A DNA stretch of 64,000 bases. Origin: Neostapfia colusana. Lineage: Eukaryota > Streptophyta > Magnoliopsida > Poales > Poaceae. The translations under genes were made by a program, and so were the position numbers. Below, one piece after another: positions 21,110 to 33,374 of the stretch; the stretch's first letter is position 1, and each line of letters opens with the position of its first letter. Location: positions 117,274,153-117,338,152 of the forward strand of contig JASWHV010000003.1 of the NCBI GenBank assembly GCA_030760725.1, written 5' to 3'. The notes beneath the pieces are model-generated. The model did no database searches, was not told the origin of the DNA, and saw nothing but the letters and a program-made list of their open reading frames with translations.

Positions 21110-22269
21110 ATGGTTCGTACTCGTTTTTCGAGTAAGGCCGGAGGTTCTCGCCGAGACGGTGATGATTCGACTCCACCGCCGGCACCGCCATCCACGGAAT
21201 GGATGGATATTATTGCTCAGGTGGTCGAGTCTAACCAAGATAATGCCAGATTACTCCAAGAGTCTACCCAAGAGAACACTAGATTAATCCAATCCTTGGT
21301 ACAGCAAGGCATAGTTAATCAAATGCAACAAGTTGTTCCACCTCGGAACGCCTATTTGGATTTCTTGGCGACTCAACCGCCAATCTTCACGGAAGCTACC
21401 AAACCAGTGGAAGCAGACTGGTGGCCTCGTGTGATGAACATCAGAAGATATTTTTTGCCGCTCAACAACTCCATTGAGCCATCGGAACTTGGTGGGTTGA
21501 GTATCTCGTCACCATCCCGAAAGGCCATCAAGTGGCATGGATTGAGTTCCGTGAAGCTTTCCGTGCTCATCAAATAACTATGGGGATTATCGAGACCAAG
21601 CATGAGGAATTCAGGAAACTAAAGCAAGGTGATATGAATGTTCTTGAGTATGTCAAGAAGTTCAACCACTTGGCACAATACGCTCCCGATTATGTGATGA
21701 CAGAAGCTGAAAGGTGTGATTATTTCTTCCAAGGCCTGAGTGTCATATTAAGGGAGAAATTGGCCTTGTTCAATAAAGGCAATTACACCGAGTTGGTCAG
21801 TGCGGCCATCATGTAAGAAAAGATAACACTCGAGTGTCAAGCAGAGAAGAGAAATAGGAGTGATGTGCAGGAAAGCACAAGTAATATTCCCTGTAAATAC
21901 CATTTGGTATACCGAACACAATCTGGTCAAGTATGGCGGCCACATGTACGATCAACTCATCAAAATTTTTGTGGTCAAGTGTCAAAACTTGTATCCCCTC
22001 CACAGCAACAGAAGCAGATGGTTGTATGTAATCCATCACTGCAGCCATGTGCTCCTAGTTTCCACCCACAAGTCAGCAGAGAACTGGAGAAACATCCGTG
22101 CTTCACTTGTGGTTGTATGGGCCAATATGCTAGGTACTGTCTTAAGGGAAATCAAGGCTGCGGGCTGTCATATTCTCAATATTCAGACCCGCACCTAAAT
22201 CAGCAGAAAAGAGGCCAGAAAAGGGGCAGCATTCACTACACAGTGACCAAGGATGTTCCGGAAGGAGAA
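21110..22269 (+). pseudogene. gag: N2 gag, frameshifted, cut by N3
   Basis: Start MVRTRFSSKAGG at ATG 21110, after TTGCAGT. It encodes the Gag region with FLATQPPIF, then loses frame around 21420-21530 through a deletion and indels relative to N3. It resumes as WIEFREAFRAH...LKQGDMNVLEYVKKF, with a stop at 21814-21816. The C-terminal part carries a zinc knuckle CFTCGCMGQYARYC in which the His ligand is Gln. It ends just short of protease (DVPEGE), where N3 is inserted at 22270. There is no extra ORF between leader and gag, unlike N6 and K. The last five bases, GAGAA, are the predicted TSD of N3. Confidence 0.9.
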
Positions 22270-25200
22270 TGTAACAGCCCTAACTTTTGTAAAGTTGTAT
22301 TTCACTTTAAGAAGTAAAGTCAAGGAGAAGAAAAGGGGCATTATGTGTCACATGAAATAATGAACCCAAAAATGGACATGTGAGGGAGTTAAAAATTTAA
22401 CTTAGCCCATGCTTAACACATGTTAACATGAGGAAAGAATTTCACTCCCCAAATATCACTCATGTGCACATCCTTTTTGAGTAGAAGATGGGGGAAAATT
22501 TGAACATGATTTGAATTCTTTTGAAAAAATTCCTGTTCAGATTGTCTAAATGCACACAAGTGAATTCACTAATGCATTCCTCATGTATCAAAGAGCTGAT
22601 GGTCCAAATTTGGATATTTTTGGAGCTCATATACTATTTATTCCGAGGAATAATTGGGAGAGAGTTCAAATTCAAATTTGAATTTGAATTCTGAACCAAA
22701 CATGCTCAATTTTGAAATATGATTTCAGGTTCAAATTCCTCATATTTTGTTTGGTCTACCATTCAACTTTGGTGGATTTCAGACAAAGAACATGTGGGAA
22801 TCTTAAAGCACAGAGAAGAAGTGAGTGAGCTACTGTGGACCCACAATTCAGTGACTCTGTTCAGAGCCGACGTCTTCAGTCGCTCGGGCGCTCGACAGCA
22901 GGCCGGCAGACCACGTTCCTGATGTTTGATTGGTGCCACCTCCTGCTCTCTGGCCGGATTACCTCAGTTCTTATCTTCCAAGCACAAGCACGACACAAGT
23001 TTGCTTCCTCTCTCGCTCACTCGGCCGCTGTTCTGCTCCCGCGCGCGAAAGATAGCCGCCGGTGCCGCTCTCTGTTTCTACGATCACACACCGGCGCCTG
23101 ATAGTCGTTAGCTCGAGTGATATACAGCAAAAGGGAGCGCCAAGACGTGCTCTAGCTGTCCCCCTCGCGACACCCAAGCTTGCTTGCTCCGGTTGCGTGA
23201 AATTCGACGATCGCCGCCGAGGCCGAGGTGAACCCGGCGGAAACGAACTCGGCTAACCGTGGATAGCACGCCACGGTCAGCCTCTCTTCCAACTCCCTGC
23301 ACAAGAAAGGTGCGTTAGCCTCCCTAGATCGTGTAGCTGCCGTCCTTTTATCAAATGATCAACCCTAGAGCAAGAATTTCCAAAAGACCCGAACCCTAGT
23401 TCATCCTCTTAAGCCTCGGTTTAAACCCAAATTTGGGTTACATGATCCACCAATGCTCGAGCCAGCTTGCACGTAGCTTCTACACTTCCTAGCGCTCCTC
23501 CCCAAAGAAAAACCGAGCAAAAACATCCAGAATCGACCGAGTTCTTGCTGTTTTTCTCGCCGCCATTGAAAACAGTCTCGGTTCACCATGGACTTTGGGT
23601 TTGCCGGCCGTTTCTTCGGAAGGGGCGTCCATTTCTAGCTTCTATACATTCCACTGGTTCTCTAGAGACAAAAATATGAAAGTTTAGTGTAGAATTGAGC
23701 TTGCACAGGCTCGCCGGAACCCTAGGTTCCGCTGTCGCCGGTGCGCACGGTATTCTGGTGATCGCTGGCCGCCGGCAACCTTCCAAACAAGTTCAGCGGG
23801 CTGGATTAGGGGGGCGGCAAGTTTGGCCCTGGGAGATGACCGGAAACTCGTTCCCGGCAACCCTTGCCGGAGACCACAGCCGCTCTGTTCGGTTGGCACG
23901 AGGTTGAAGACGCGCTGATGCATGGGGCCAGCTGGCAGTATTTAATCTTTTCTCTAATTTTCAGATTTCCATTCTAATTCAAACAGGCCCAACTTTGTGT
24001 AGGAGTGTACAAAAATTCCCAAATAAATTGCGTTTGATTCCTCTCAGTGATTACCATCGAGGGGTGCATCCCAATATTTATGAAAATCCCTAGATTTGGC
24101 TCATTAATTCATTTTAAAAAATCTTGTAGGATTTATTCCAGGAGTTCTGTTAGTTGGAAAATTCCCAATTTTGGGCAGGACATCCTTCTAAATATATTTG
24201 AACTCCAGTACAAATTTCAGAGGCATTGGACCATATTTGCTTTGCCAAATGTGGTGTCAATCTTTTATGTCTCTGAAAAATAGGAAAATGAACAGAAACC
24301 ATTTGTCAGCTTTTACCCAAACTTGTAAAATCCATATCTCCATGTAGGAAACTATAAAAATGGTAAAACCAATTCCTATGGACTCAGGACACTTTTTACT
24401 TCACAAAAAGTCTACTTTTAAGCATAGGAAAGCTTAATATCTAGAAGTTAAAGGCAGATTAGTTAAAACCACATAAGCAATTGTTGTGATCACATTGAGC
24501 CATTCCATGAGATCAAATTTTGCACACTGCCTAAATACCTTCCCTGAAAGCTGTGGTTCAGCTTCATTGGACCTCTGGAGCTTGAGCTACCATTGGTTAG
24601 GTCTAAGTGTTCATATAAGGAGTTAATCACATGGTGATTAATATTACCTTTCTTTCACTTAGCAAGTTCTTCTCTAAGGTTGTAGATACAACAACAGAAA
24701 CCTTGCTGTTGTTTTCCCCACTTAGTTGTAATTACTTGTACAACCACTTTAAAGCATTTTCTAAGTTGCTTTTGAAACTATGTGCATCATCATATCATTA
24801 GCATGTGACGTCGATGTCCAACGAGGATTCAACTCAGCAGATAGGATCTCCGTCTCGTGACGAGTTTGGCGGATTCTCGGAGGAAGACTAACTCATAGCC
24901 TCTAACAAAATCTTTGAGCAAGGCAAGCCCCGGTTTGCATATAATCACCGTTTTTTAAATTTTGATTTACCTTCACCTCATTTTATTAGACTTGATATTG
25001 TGCATTATGTCTAGGATGTTTGGAACCCACTTGCATGGCTATTATAACCCTGAGTAGAATGTTTAGTGTAGGATTTGCCTCTTCATAGATGGATAGGCTA
25101 ATGTTGTAGATAGCCTGTAGAAGTCAAGTAGTAAAAAGCTACTCGCGAGAAAGGTCGAGTAGCGGAGTTTACTAGCGAGAAGTTGATGATACGAGCACCC

Positions 25201-25823
25201 TCATGAAAATTGAGATGGGGATGGGGAGATCCTATAGGATGGAGCGCTCAAGGTTGTCTCGACCTCCGATGGGTGTGATAATTCTTGGGACCACATTGGG
25301 CCTTAGCCGCGAGGGTAAGACAAATGTGGAGGTTGGTTATTAGCCCCGTCCATGTCGGTTAAGAACCACGCGTATGCGGCCCTGCTGGACATGTTTGAGC
25401 TGTACCGGATATATAGTGAGGTATGGGACCCATGAAAACGATGTAACTTGATGGACCGTGATATAGAAACTCATCCTTCACGTGGGAATGGTGTTGAGAA
25501 GGCGGGAGGTGTAAATCCTTTAGTGGGCAACTTTGACGTGTCCGCGTAGAGGACCATCCTGCTTGGCGTGAAACATTTTTCTATGTCAGGGTGTCGTGTG
25601 AAAGGTTGCTGCATACAACGTAATAAAGAGTGACTCTTTCAAGACGGGTGTATGTGTAGTGTATTCCGGGTTGTTATTGATTCGAATCACCATCGCTCTC
25701 CGAAGAGGATTGAGCATACTTGCCCACTGCTCCATGACGTAGTAAGAAGAGGAACTAAGTCTCTTAACATGTTGTTTATGGCTTAATCATTGTATTGAAA
25801 CCTAGACTGAAGTAGAGATAGTG
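22270..25823 (+). repeat. N3 5' LTR, left part
   Basis: Starts TGTAACAGCCC inside N2 gag. The first 3554 bp of an LTR of about 4.2 kb, interrupted at 25824 by solo LTR S2. It includes a GC-rich exon-like block with GAAAG|GTGCGT near 23309 and the conserved GAGCAAG|GCAAGCCCCGG near 24920. The coding-like segment before that site is broken here. Frames seen within, such as the 70-80 codon ones near 23060-23920, show no family match and lie in the GC-rich LTR core. Confidence 0.88.
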
Positions 25824-28800
25824 TGTCACACCCGGTTTTTCCGAAGAACAACCACGTGAATATCACAGGTATGCCAGGATCATTTTCTCATACATGTGAT
25901 GACAAATAGTGAAGCATCATTTATTACAAGCCAGGTGTCGAATATAAATAAGCCTTACATAGCTAATGTCTCGTTGGACAATAAAAAGTTCATCACAAGT
26001 AAATAAATTAGCAGCGGAATATTATTCTTGAGGGCTCCATCACAGGCGTTGCCCGGGGGTCTCCATGAACCTAGAAACCTTCTTCGGGTCCAAAGTCTTG
26101 GTCATTATACACCACCTCATTATCTTGACCTGAGCAGCAATATAAACCAACAAAATATGCAAGGTTGAGTACCAATGGTACTCAGCATGTGTGGGAAAAT
26201 TATATCATGCATGGCTAGAACAAGGAGAGGTTGAACTCATGGTTAAAGCACTACGCAATTAATACCTATCACCTTAGCTTATTAAGCACCTACATTACTA
26301 CACAGGTGAAATTATCCCAATCTCCCATCCCATCATCATAATCCAATAACCATAACATCATTTCCAATGTAAAGCTCCCCGCTTAACATCCACAACTTCC
26401 AAAACCATCAATCCTCTAATCATGAATAAGTCCAAGCCGCTCTTGACCGTGAGCACGGCTGTCATGACAGTTTTGACTCTGCAGAGTTTGTACCACTGTA
26501 CCCACATGTAGTAATTTCATTCCCCGTTGCCGGGTGGACTAAAAGAACCTCCATTATGCCAGTGGCCACAAACCACATTCACACTTCCCAGGTGTGTAGC
26601 CAGGAGATCACTACGAAGCCTTTACAAAGGGATTCCCGACGAGCGTGGGCCCACTGAGGTTTCACCGCTAACAGCATACAAGAGGCTCCAACCCCGCTGC
26701 AGTGGCCCCCTCTTGAGCCTTGCGGTTTATAAGGTAGTCCAGCTGACACCCACTTCCCGCACCATCCAACACACCCATACTACGCCGGGGATACTCCTAA
26801 TTAATTGGCCAAGCTGCCCCATCTCAGCATATGGTTGGCACTGTAAAGCCAGATTACATGCTCCATGAACCGGTCCTTAGGATCCAGGCAAGTACTAAAC
26901 ACAAACCCGAGTCTCGTGCACCCAACACACAACCAAAACATCCAACTTGCCTTGATCCCTACCTCTACATAACTCACAATATCTCATTCAAGAGTATGGT
27001 AAAATAAACTGATGATCTCATATCCCAAATATCCCATTCTAAGCATGGCTAAGCATATGCATAATAAGAAATGACATGATAAAATAAATCCCAACCCAAG
27101 CTACAAGGAAACAAGGTAATGCAATTCTAGGGAAACTTCCTAGCATGGGTTTCATATTTCAATTGACAATGCAAATAATTCTAGCTACACATCCTAGCAT
27201 AGGATCAAAGTGGTCAAGGACACTTGCCTCCTTCCTGCTGCTCTTGAAATGGGTAGTCCTGATCTTGGAAAGGAATAACTTGCTCTTGAGCAGGTTCTAC
27301 ATCATACCATCACACATAGCAAAAGAAAAACAACAATCCATAAGACATAGTTCACACTTCCACTTCATACAAACTACACATTCATATTTATGAAAGTCAT
27401 TCACCATTATATGTGTTGTGGTTACTCTATGTGTGTTGATTTGTAGCTTGCATGCACTTTTAATCATATGTATATGATTCCTACTTTTGTGTTCACATTT
27501 ATACTTACATACTATATATATGAGTTTCCAATTTAAATAAATTCCTTATATTCAATTACTACACCTTTTAGCTACCAAGTATGCATGAAAGGTATTTTCC
27601 TTCTCCATATGTGTCTTCATAATTTCTACCAACCCTAAACTGAATTCTTTGGATTTTAGAACTCCATTTATCATTTACTATTTGCTATATTTTCAGATTT
27701 ATTTCCTATGCCTAAATGTGAACTTTATTATAAAAATAACAAGACACATCATCTAAACAGAATAGGTTCTGATCTAAAATATTTGCTAATATATTTTTGA
27801 CCTTTTCCTCTGATGTAAACTATTTTACAATTATTTTCCCTATTTTCCAGAACTATTCTTTACTTAAAAATGTGTCCCTAAATGTGAATAATAAATTAAA
27901 CAGATTCATTTCAGCCCAAAATATATTTTTATCTCACTCCAAAGTTTTCTAAATACTGAGAAAGTTTTTAATTTAATTTTGACAATATGTTTGTCCCACT
28001 TTTTAAATTTTAAACACTAGCCACATATTCAATTTCCTAAACTAAATATTAAACAGGGCTAAAAAGGTAAACTCACCCCACTACAGGGTCTATAATATTA
28101 TTTTAACAATTTTCAGGGGTCTAGCTATACATAACAGAGGAGTTTTTCCTAATTTTTATTAAGTCCAGGGGCCAAAACTGATTTTTAAATGAATTTACAT
28201 GATTTTCTGAAGTTCCAGGGGCTAGATCAGAAGTTTCCGGGGCTAGCTCTTATTTCCCGAGAACCCCAGGGGGTAGCACGTAAGATTTCCAGTCTTTATA
28301 ACGCGGGGCTGACGTGGACCGTCCGATTTAAAACAGACGGCTGAGATTATAACGTCGAACCGGTACGCAGGGATTTAAAGTCTACCGTGCGATTTAAAAT
28401 AGACGGCGCACAAGCGGCCACGTCGCTCTGATCGAGCGTGGGCGGCGCTGCCCGGCGGCGGGAAGCGGCGATCTCGCCGGAGACTTTCAGATCTTCGAGA
28501 ATTCTTCCTAGAACTGTGATTTTATGGCATAGATCGGTGGAGGGGAGGTCGGGGATCTCACCTCGGTGGTTTTCTTGAGCTCGGAGGTCCTGGAAGGCGG
28601 TCGGCGACGAGGTCCGAAGTGAAACCACGGTGAGGCTCGTCGGCGCTGTGTTTGAACCGCAAGTCACCGAGTTTTCTGCACCTACAGGGTTCCCCGGAGG
28701 CGGTGGATCAAGACCAGCGAGTTAGATCGGAATTTCCGAGCTTAGATCGGCCAGAATTCGCCGGAGAAGGCTCGGATTCTCACCGGAGTAAAAACGGCGG

Positions 28801-29248
28801 ATCGCGTGGGAAAAACAGAACGAGGCCGGGGTTTTTATAGACGGGGAAGGGCGGCGGGGTGGTTTAGATCGAGTTTGCGTCGCCCCCGATCGAAATTCGG
28901 CTGGGATACGCGAGAATTCCCGATCGATTTCGATTCGGGTGAGAGAGTGCCGGCGCGGGCGCGAGGAAGAAGAAGACTGGTGGGCCCCGCCTGTCAGTGG
29001 GAGGAAGAGGCGCGCGCGGCTGCGGGCTGGCGCGGGTGCTGGTTGGGCCGGCTGGTGGGTTTCGGCCCACTGGCCGGTTATTTTCTGTTTTCTTTTTTTT
29101 TTTCTTTTTCTATTTCTTTTCTGTTTTGAATTTAAATTGAATTCCAGTTTGAATTTAAATTGTTGCAAAACATGCAACACGTCCAAAAATTTTTAAATTC
29201 CCCTCTTAACATGATTTAGGGTCTTAACAAGATTTTTGGGGTGTTACA
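25824..29248 (-). mobile_element. S2: solo LTR of the K family, inverted
   Basis: A 3425-bp reverse-strand LTR. It begins TGTCACACCCGG and ends GGTGTTACA, the reverse of the K LTR ends. TAGTG at 25819-25823 and at 29249-29253 is a perfect 5-bp TSD, so this is a true solo LTR left by LTR-LTR recombination. It keeps the block that the K 3' LTR lost (here about 28330-28750), plus the TATA box (near 28832-28840, minus) and AATAAA (25920-25925, minus). It is more diverged from K than the two K LTRs are from each other. A run of TTTTCTTTTT near 29090-29130 is the complement of the K purine run. Confidence 0.95.
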
Positions 29249-29881
29249 TAGTGCAAACTAAATTTCTATTCCACCTTAGACTAGCAACATCGGAATAAGC
29301 GTTTTTTGTTTGCTTGTGGACTTCTGGTGTTGTGAGGCGTGAGGACCATTAAAAACTTGCTGCTCTAAGAATCTGAATATAAGGATCAAGGTTTAGACAA
29401 GCTTCATTTTGCAAAGTTCATATTCCTATCTTCTTACTACTCTTTTATGTAGAGTTACATGTTTAGGATTGACGGTTAAGACTTGTTGAGCCTTAGTGCT
29501 CACGGTTGCTTCGTAGTCGTTCTTGCAGGTAGCAGGATGCCTGCTATCAAGAAAGTTGTTCGGTGAGACATCGGACCTCTCGGTTCGTATATGTCACCGG
29601 CAACCTAGCCACTGCCTTACTTTGGTGAAGCTAGTAGGAAGCGTTCACGGGCTGAACGACTTCTCTTCAGCGTAGTTAGAGCCAAGAGTGAGTACTTGTA
29701 TAGTTTTAATTTTTGCTGCATGTGTACATTATGTTATAAAAGATCTTATATTGAGAAATAAAGCGTTTCATATGTTCTTACCGTCTTTTTGTGCATGCTG
29801 TTGGGTGCCGCATCGTACGGCACCACCCAGTGCGCTTCCTGGAGCGCGGGACCCCGGAAGGAAGGGGCCGCCCCCGTGACA
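29249..29881 (+). repeat. N3 5' LTR, right part
   Basis: Resumes with the second TAGTG and ends CCCCCGTGACA. It holds the TTGTTGAGCC...TCTTGCAG| box (about 29484-29528), AATAAA at 29757-29762 and a U5 hairpin at 29804-29824. Confidence 0.9.
29804..29824 (+). other. U5 hairpin of N3
   Basis: GGTGCCG / CGGCACC, 7-bp perfect stem with loop CATCGTA. Same position relative to the LTR end as in N2, N4, N6, S3 and S4. Confidence 0.65.
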
Positions 29882-29883
29882 GC

Positions 29884-29896
29884 TGGTATCAGAGCC
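29884..29896 (+). other. N3 primer-binding site, tRNA-Met
   Basis: TGGTATCAGAGCC two bases after the LTR end, intact, followed by GCATTAGGAATAGCAC. Confidence 0.92.
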
Positions 29897-31673
29897 GCAT
29901 TAGGAATAGCACGCATGAAAAGAGCTTATTTTCAAAAACATAGAAGTATATGAGTGAGGAACGTATAGTATGCCCATGCAAGGACCATAATAGCATAGTT
30001 ACTGAAGGTGGTAAGCTAACAGTGTGTTATTATTCAGTATTTCAATTCTGTAACGACACACCTACATGGAGGTAAGCATGGTATGGAATGCCACCGAAAG
30101 CGGATCAATTTCGGTTAGCTCCCCCATATGAGGAAAGTAGTGTGGGATGTCCTGTTCAGAAATAGACGGGAAGTGAATATGTTTTCTAAGACTCTTCATG
30201 TCTTAGAGACATATGAAATGCACTAGCCTCCAGTGCGCAAACCCAGGGGCAAGAGGAGGAGACCCCATCGTGTGGTTTGTAACACGAAGCATGTTCTCTA
30301 GGACTCTTCATGTCCTGTGAGGCATATGAAAGCGCTGTTCCACCAGTGTGCTTTATTGCAAAGGTGTGGAGCCCTCTGTCGGGTGGTGAATAACCCGATC
30401 ATGTACCTTGAGACGTGGCTTGACTCAAGGACGCCCTGTATGGCAACAATACAGGGCGTATGTTTTTATTATGATATGGATCTGCCTGAAACGACAAACC
30501 TCTTGTGTGCTTCATTATTGAATGGTTTTATGCAGGTACCTTGACCATGTTAGAACATTTCGTTTAGAAAAATTTGTGAGTGACTGTGTTAGTGCCACCA
30601 CTTGAGATGTATATGACGGTATAACGCCGGTTAGGATTTTGATTTGGTGAGGAAACGTAGTACAGTGATACGTTCTTAACTGCATAAAAGGAAGTTTGCA
30701 AAGAAAATAGTAATTTGGAGTCTAGGATTTCATTAGAAGTTAATGAACTCCTATATTGAACTGAGAGTCAATTGGGAGTATATATTTATTCAAAAAGACT
30801 TAGAAATAACCTCCCCTGTTTTCGGCAGAATTTTTTGCTGAAATTGAACAGGATATAACTTTTGTTAGGTTGAACCAATGGAGGTGAGTGATACAGTTCT
30901 GGAAACATTTTAAGTCTTCTACAACTTTTATGTAGAAGTCCAGAACAGAATCACCCTCCAAATGCATACAATTCTCAGATGAGTGTGAACTGTCCAAAAA
31001 CAGGGCAGATACAAAATGCTCTCTGGAAATTTCTGTATTTCGACCATAACTTCTTGTAGAAAAATTTCCAAGGTTCATGTAATACACCGTTGGAAAGTTT
31101 AGGATATGTGCTACGACTTTGTAGTTCAAAGTTTCTCCAGATTTGGAGCAGAACTCTATGAAATCTTGCAGACAAAACAGCCACTTTCAAAGGAGGTGCT
31201 GTCAAAATTGTTCCAGGATTCTGTCAAATTTGAAATATTATAACTTTTGATCCAGAACTGATATGAAGGAAAATAAATATTCGTTAGAAAAATATTGAGG
31301 TTAACTATAACTTTGATATTCAACATGAGACATGAAATTGCCATCTTCATATTTAAATTCTGGGATTAAGGCCAATTGGTCATTCTGAACAGAGTATTGC
31401 TCATTGTCATTTAGCTTGGGACTTGTTGTGGACAGGGATGTTTTATACTTCTCTAAGTTCCATAACATATTCTTAAGTTATTTTTCAGTTTTTCCGACTG
31501 TTGGAATTAAGGGTTTAGACAAACTTGCTCAAGTTTGGTAGATTTCAGAATTGTCAAAACCCTGGTTAGCTTGTGTAGTGCTGCAATATTGATGTGACGC
31601 TTTTACGGTTATGTTTTCAATTCAAGTTGAGTTTGACTTTGAATTTTAACAGTAAATTGCTTACTCTTGCAGT
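29897..31673 (+). other. N3 leader with probable intron 30536-31672
   Basis: No gene. The candidate 1137-bp intron runs from TATGCAG|GTACC to CTCTTGCAG|, one base before ATG 31674. The upstream part repeats motifs of the N2 and N6 leaders (GACTCTTCATGTC, CCCCATCGTGTGG). The intron is AT-rich with several short stretches shared with the N2 intron, such as AACTTTTGATCCAGAACTGATATG. Confidence 0.6.
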
Positions 31674-33374
31674 ATGGATCGCACCCATTCCAGGAGTGAG
31701 GTTGGTGAGTCGAGTCACGCCGGAAATAATTCGCCACAACAACAAGTGCCAACATCATCAACCGGATTGACGGAAATCTTAGGAAAGATGGCTGATTCTC
31801 TCAATCTGTTGGTGCGACAAGGCATCCGACAAGAGACACTACAGCGTAATCCCCCGCCAAACACCTATTTGGAATTTCTAGCAAGACAACCATCGGTTTT
31901 CTCGGAAGCGAAAGAACTGTTGGAGTCGGCTCATTGGCTCCAATGTATTGAAGTGCCGACACCATCAACCGGATTGGCGGAAATTTTAGGAAAGATGGCT
32001 GGGTCTCTCGATCTGTTGGTGCAACAAAGCATACGGCAGGAGACACTACAGCGAAATCCAACGCCAATGACTTATCTGGATTTCTTAGCAACACAACCAC
32101 CGGTTTTCTCGGAAGCGAAAGAACCATTGGAGTCGGCTCATTGGCTCTAATGTATTGAAGCCAAGTTCGATATGCTTAAGTGCAATAAATATCAGAAGAC
32201 TCTATTTGCCGCTCAACAACTCCACGAAGCTGCTGGAGCTTGGTGGGCAGAGTACATCGCTATTCTTCCTGAAGGTCATCGGGTGATGTGGGATGAATTC
32301 CAAAATGTTTTCCGGGCACGTCACATTTGTTCGAGAATTTTTCAAACAAAGTATCAAGACTTTCTGGAGTTAAAGCAAGGAGAAAGGAGTGCGTATGAGT
32401 ACTTCAAGGAGTTTGAAGACTTGATGCAATACGCCACTCATATGGTAGACTCGGAAGCGCTGAAGTGTGAGTATTTCTTCGGAGGTTTGAATGTCTAACT
32501 TAAGGAACAAGTGGCCTTCTTCAATAACGGTATTTACAATGAGTTGGTAAATGCCGCTATCATTAAAGAAGACATGCATCTCCATTGTGAAGCGGAGATG
32601 AAAAGGAGTATACCGCCGTACGGGGATAATGAGGTTCCTCCGAACTATCGAGTGCGGTATTACTCGCCAGTTAGGCAAGAAATTCAGCCTGTGGTACAAC
32701 TCTCACAACCACAGCTGGAGTTACTCACTTATGAGCCTCCACCTCAACAGCAGCTATTAGAAGTTGTTTGTGCAACCCTACCGCAACCAGCTCTGCACGT
32801 ATTATCTCCACCTCGTGTTAGTAGAGAGCTGAGGATTTCTGTAGCACGAGATCATCGGGGAGCTGAGCAGAGCCACACTCATGTGTCGTCTCATCAATGC
32901 TCAGATCAACACCATGAACCTTCAAAGAAGAATCCTTCAAAAACTGGAAGGGTTAACTATACTGCTATTGAGGACATTGCAAAAGGCAAACCAGTTTTAG
33001 CGGGAATGTTCACCTTACATGAACAACCCACTTTCGTGTTGTTTGATTCCGGGGCCACCCACAATTTTATCAGCAGAGACTATGTGCTGAAGAATAATCC
33101 TCCATTTAGCACGGTTAAACATCCATTTCATATCAGCTCACCCAGAGGCAAGATATCAACAAATGAGACAGTCTCTCGGGCACCGTTACGTTTAGGTGGA
33201 AACATCTATCCTGTGAGCCTTATCATACTCAAAGGCCAAAGGATTGATATTATCTTGGGGATGTCATGGTTGACACATTATGGAACTATCTTTGATATTA
33301 GCTCTCGGATTGTTCAACAGAATTCCCCAATACACGGTTGCAACACATTGAATCTTGTGGATCCATTACAATGA
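31674..33374 (+). pseudogene. N3 gag and protease, three in-frame stops
   Basis: One frame from ATG 31674 (MDRTHSRSEVGESSH), with stops TAA 32148-32150, TAA 32496-32498 and TGA 33372-33374. The N-terminal third contains a 207-bp tandem duplication. Gag domain follows (AAQQLHEAAGAWWAEY, VMWDEF, YEYFKEFEDLMQYA). Then a Gln/Pro-rich linker and protease with VLFDSGATHNFIS (Asp at 33045-33047) and IDIILGMSWL. I see no CCHC zinc knuckle in the linker, where N6 has one; only SHQCSDQHH is present. No extra ORF precedes gag. The frame otherwise stays open, so decay is moderate. Confidence 0.92.
31746..32159 (+). repeat. 207-bp tandem duplication within N3 gag
   Basis: Copies at 31746-31952 and 31953-32159, unit exactly 207 bp (69 codons), so the frame is kept. 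Each starts GTGCC.ACA.CATCAACCGG and ends GGCTC.AATGTATTGAA, encoding TGL(T/A)EILGKMA...QETLQRNP...FL(A)(R/T)QP.VFSEAKE. The second copy has TAA where the first has CAA. The copies differ at many sites, so the duplication is not recent. Confidence 0.93.
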
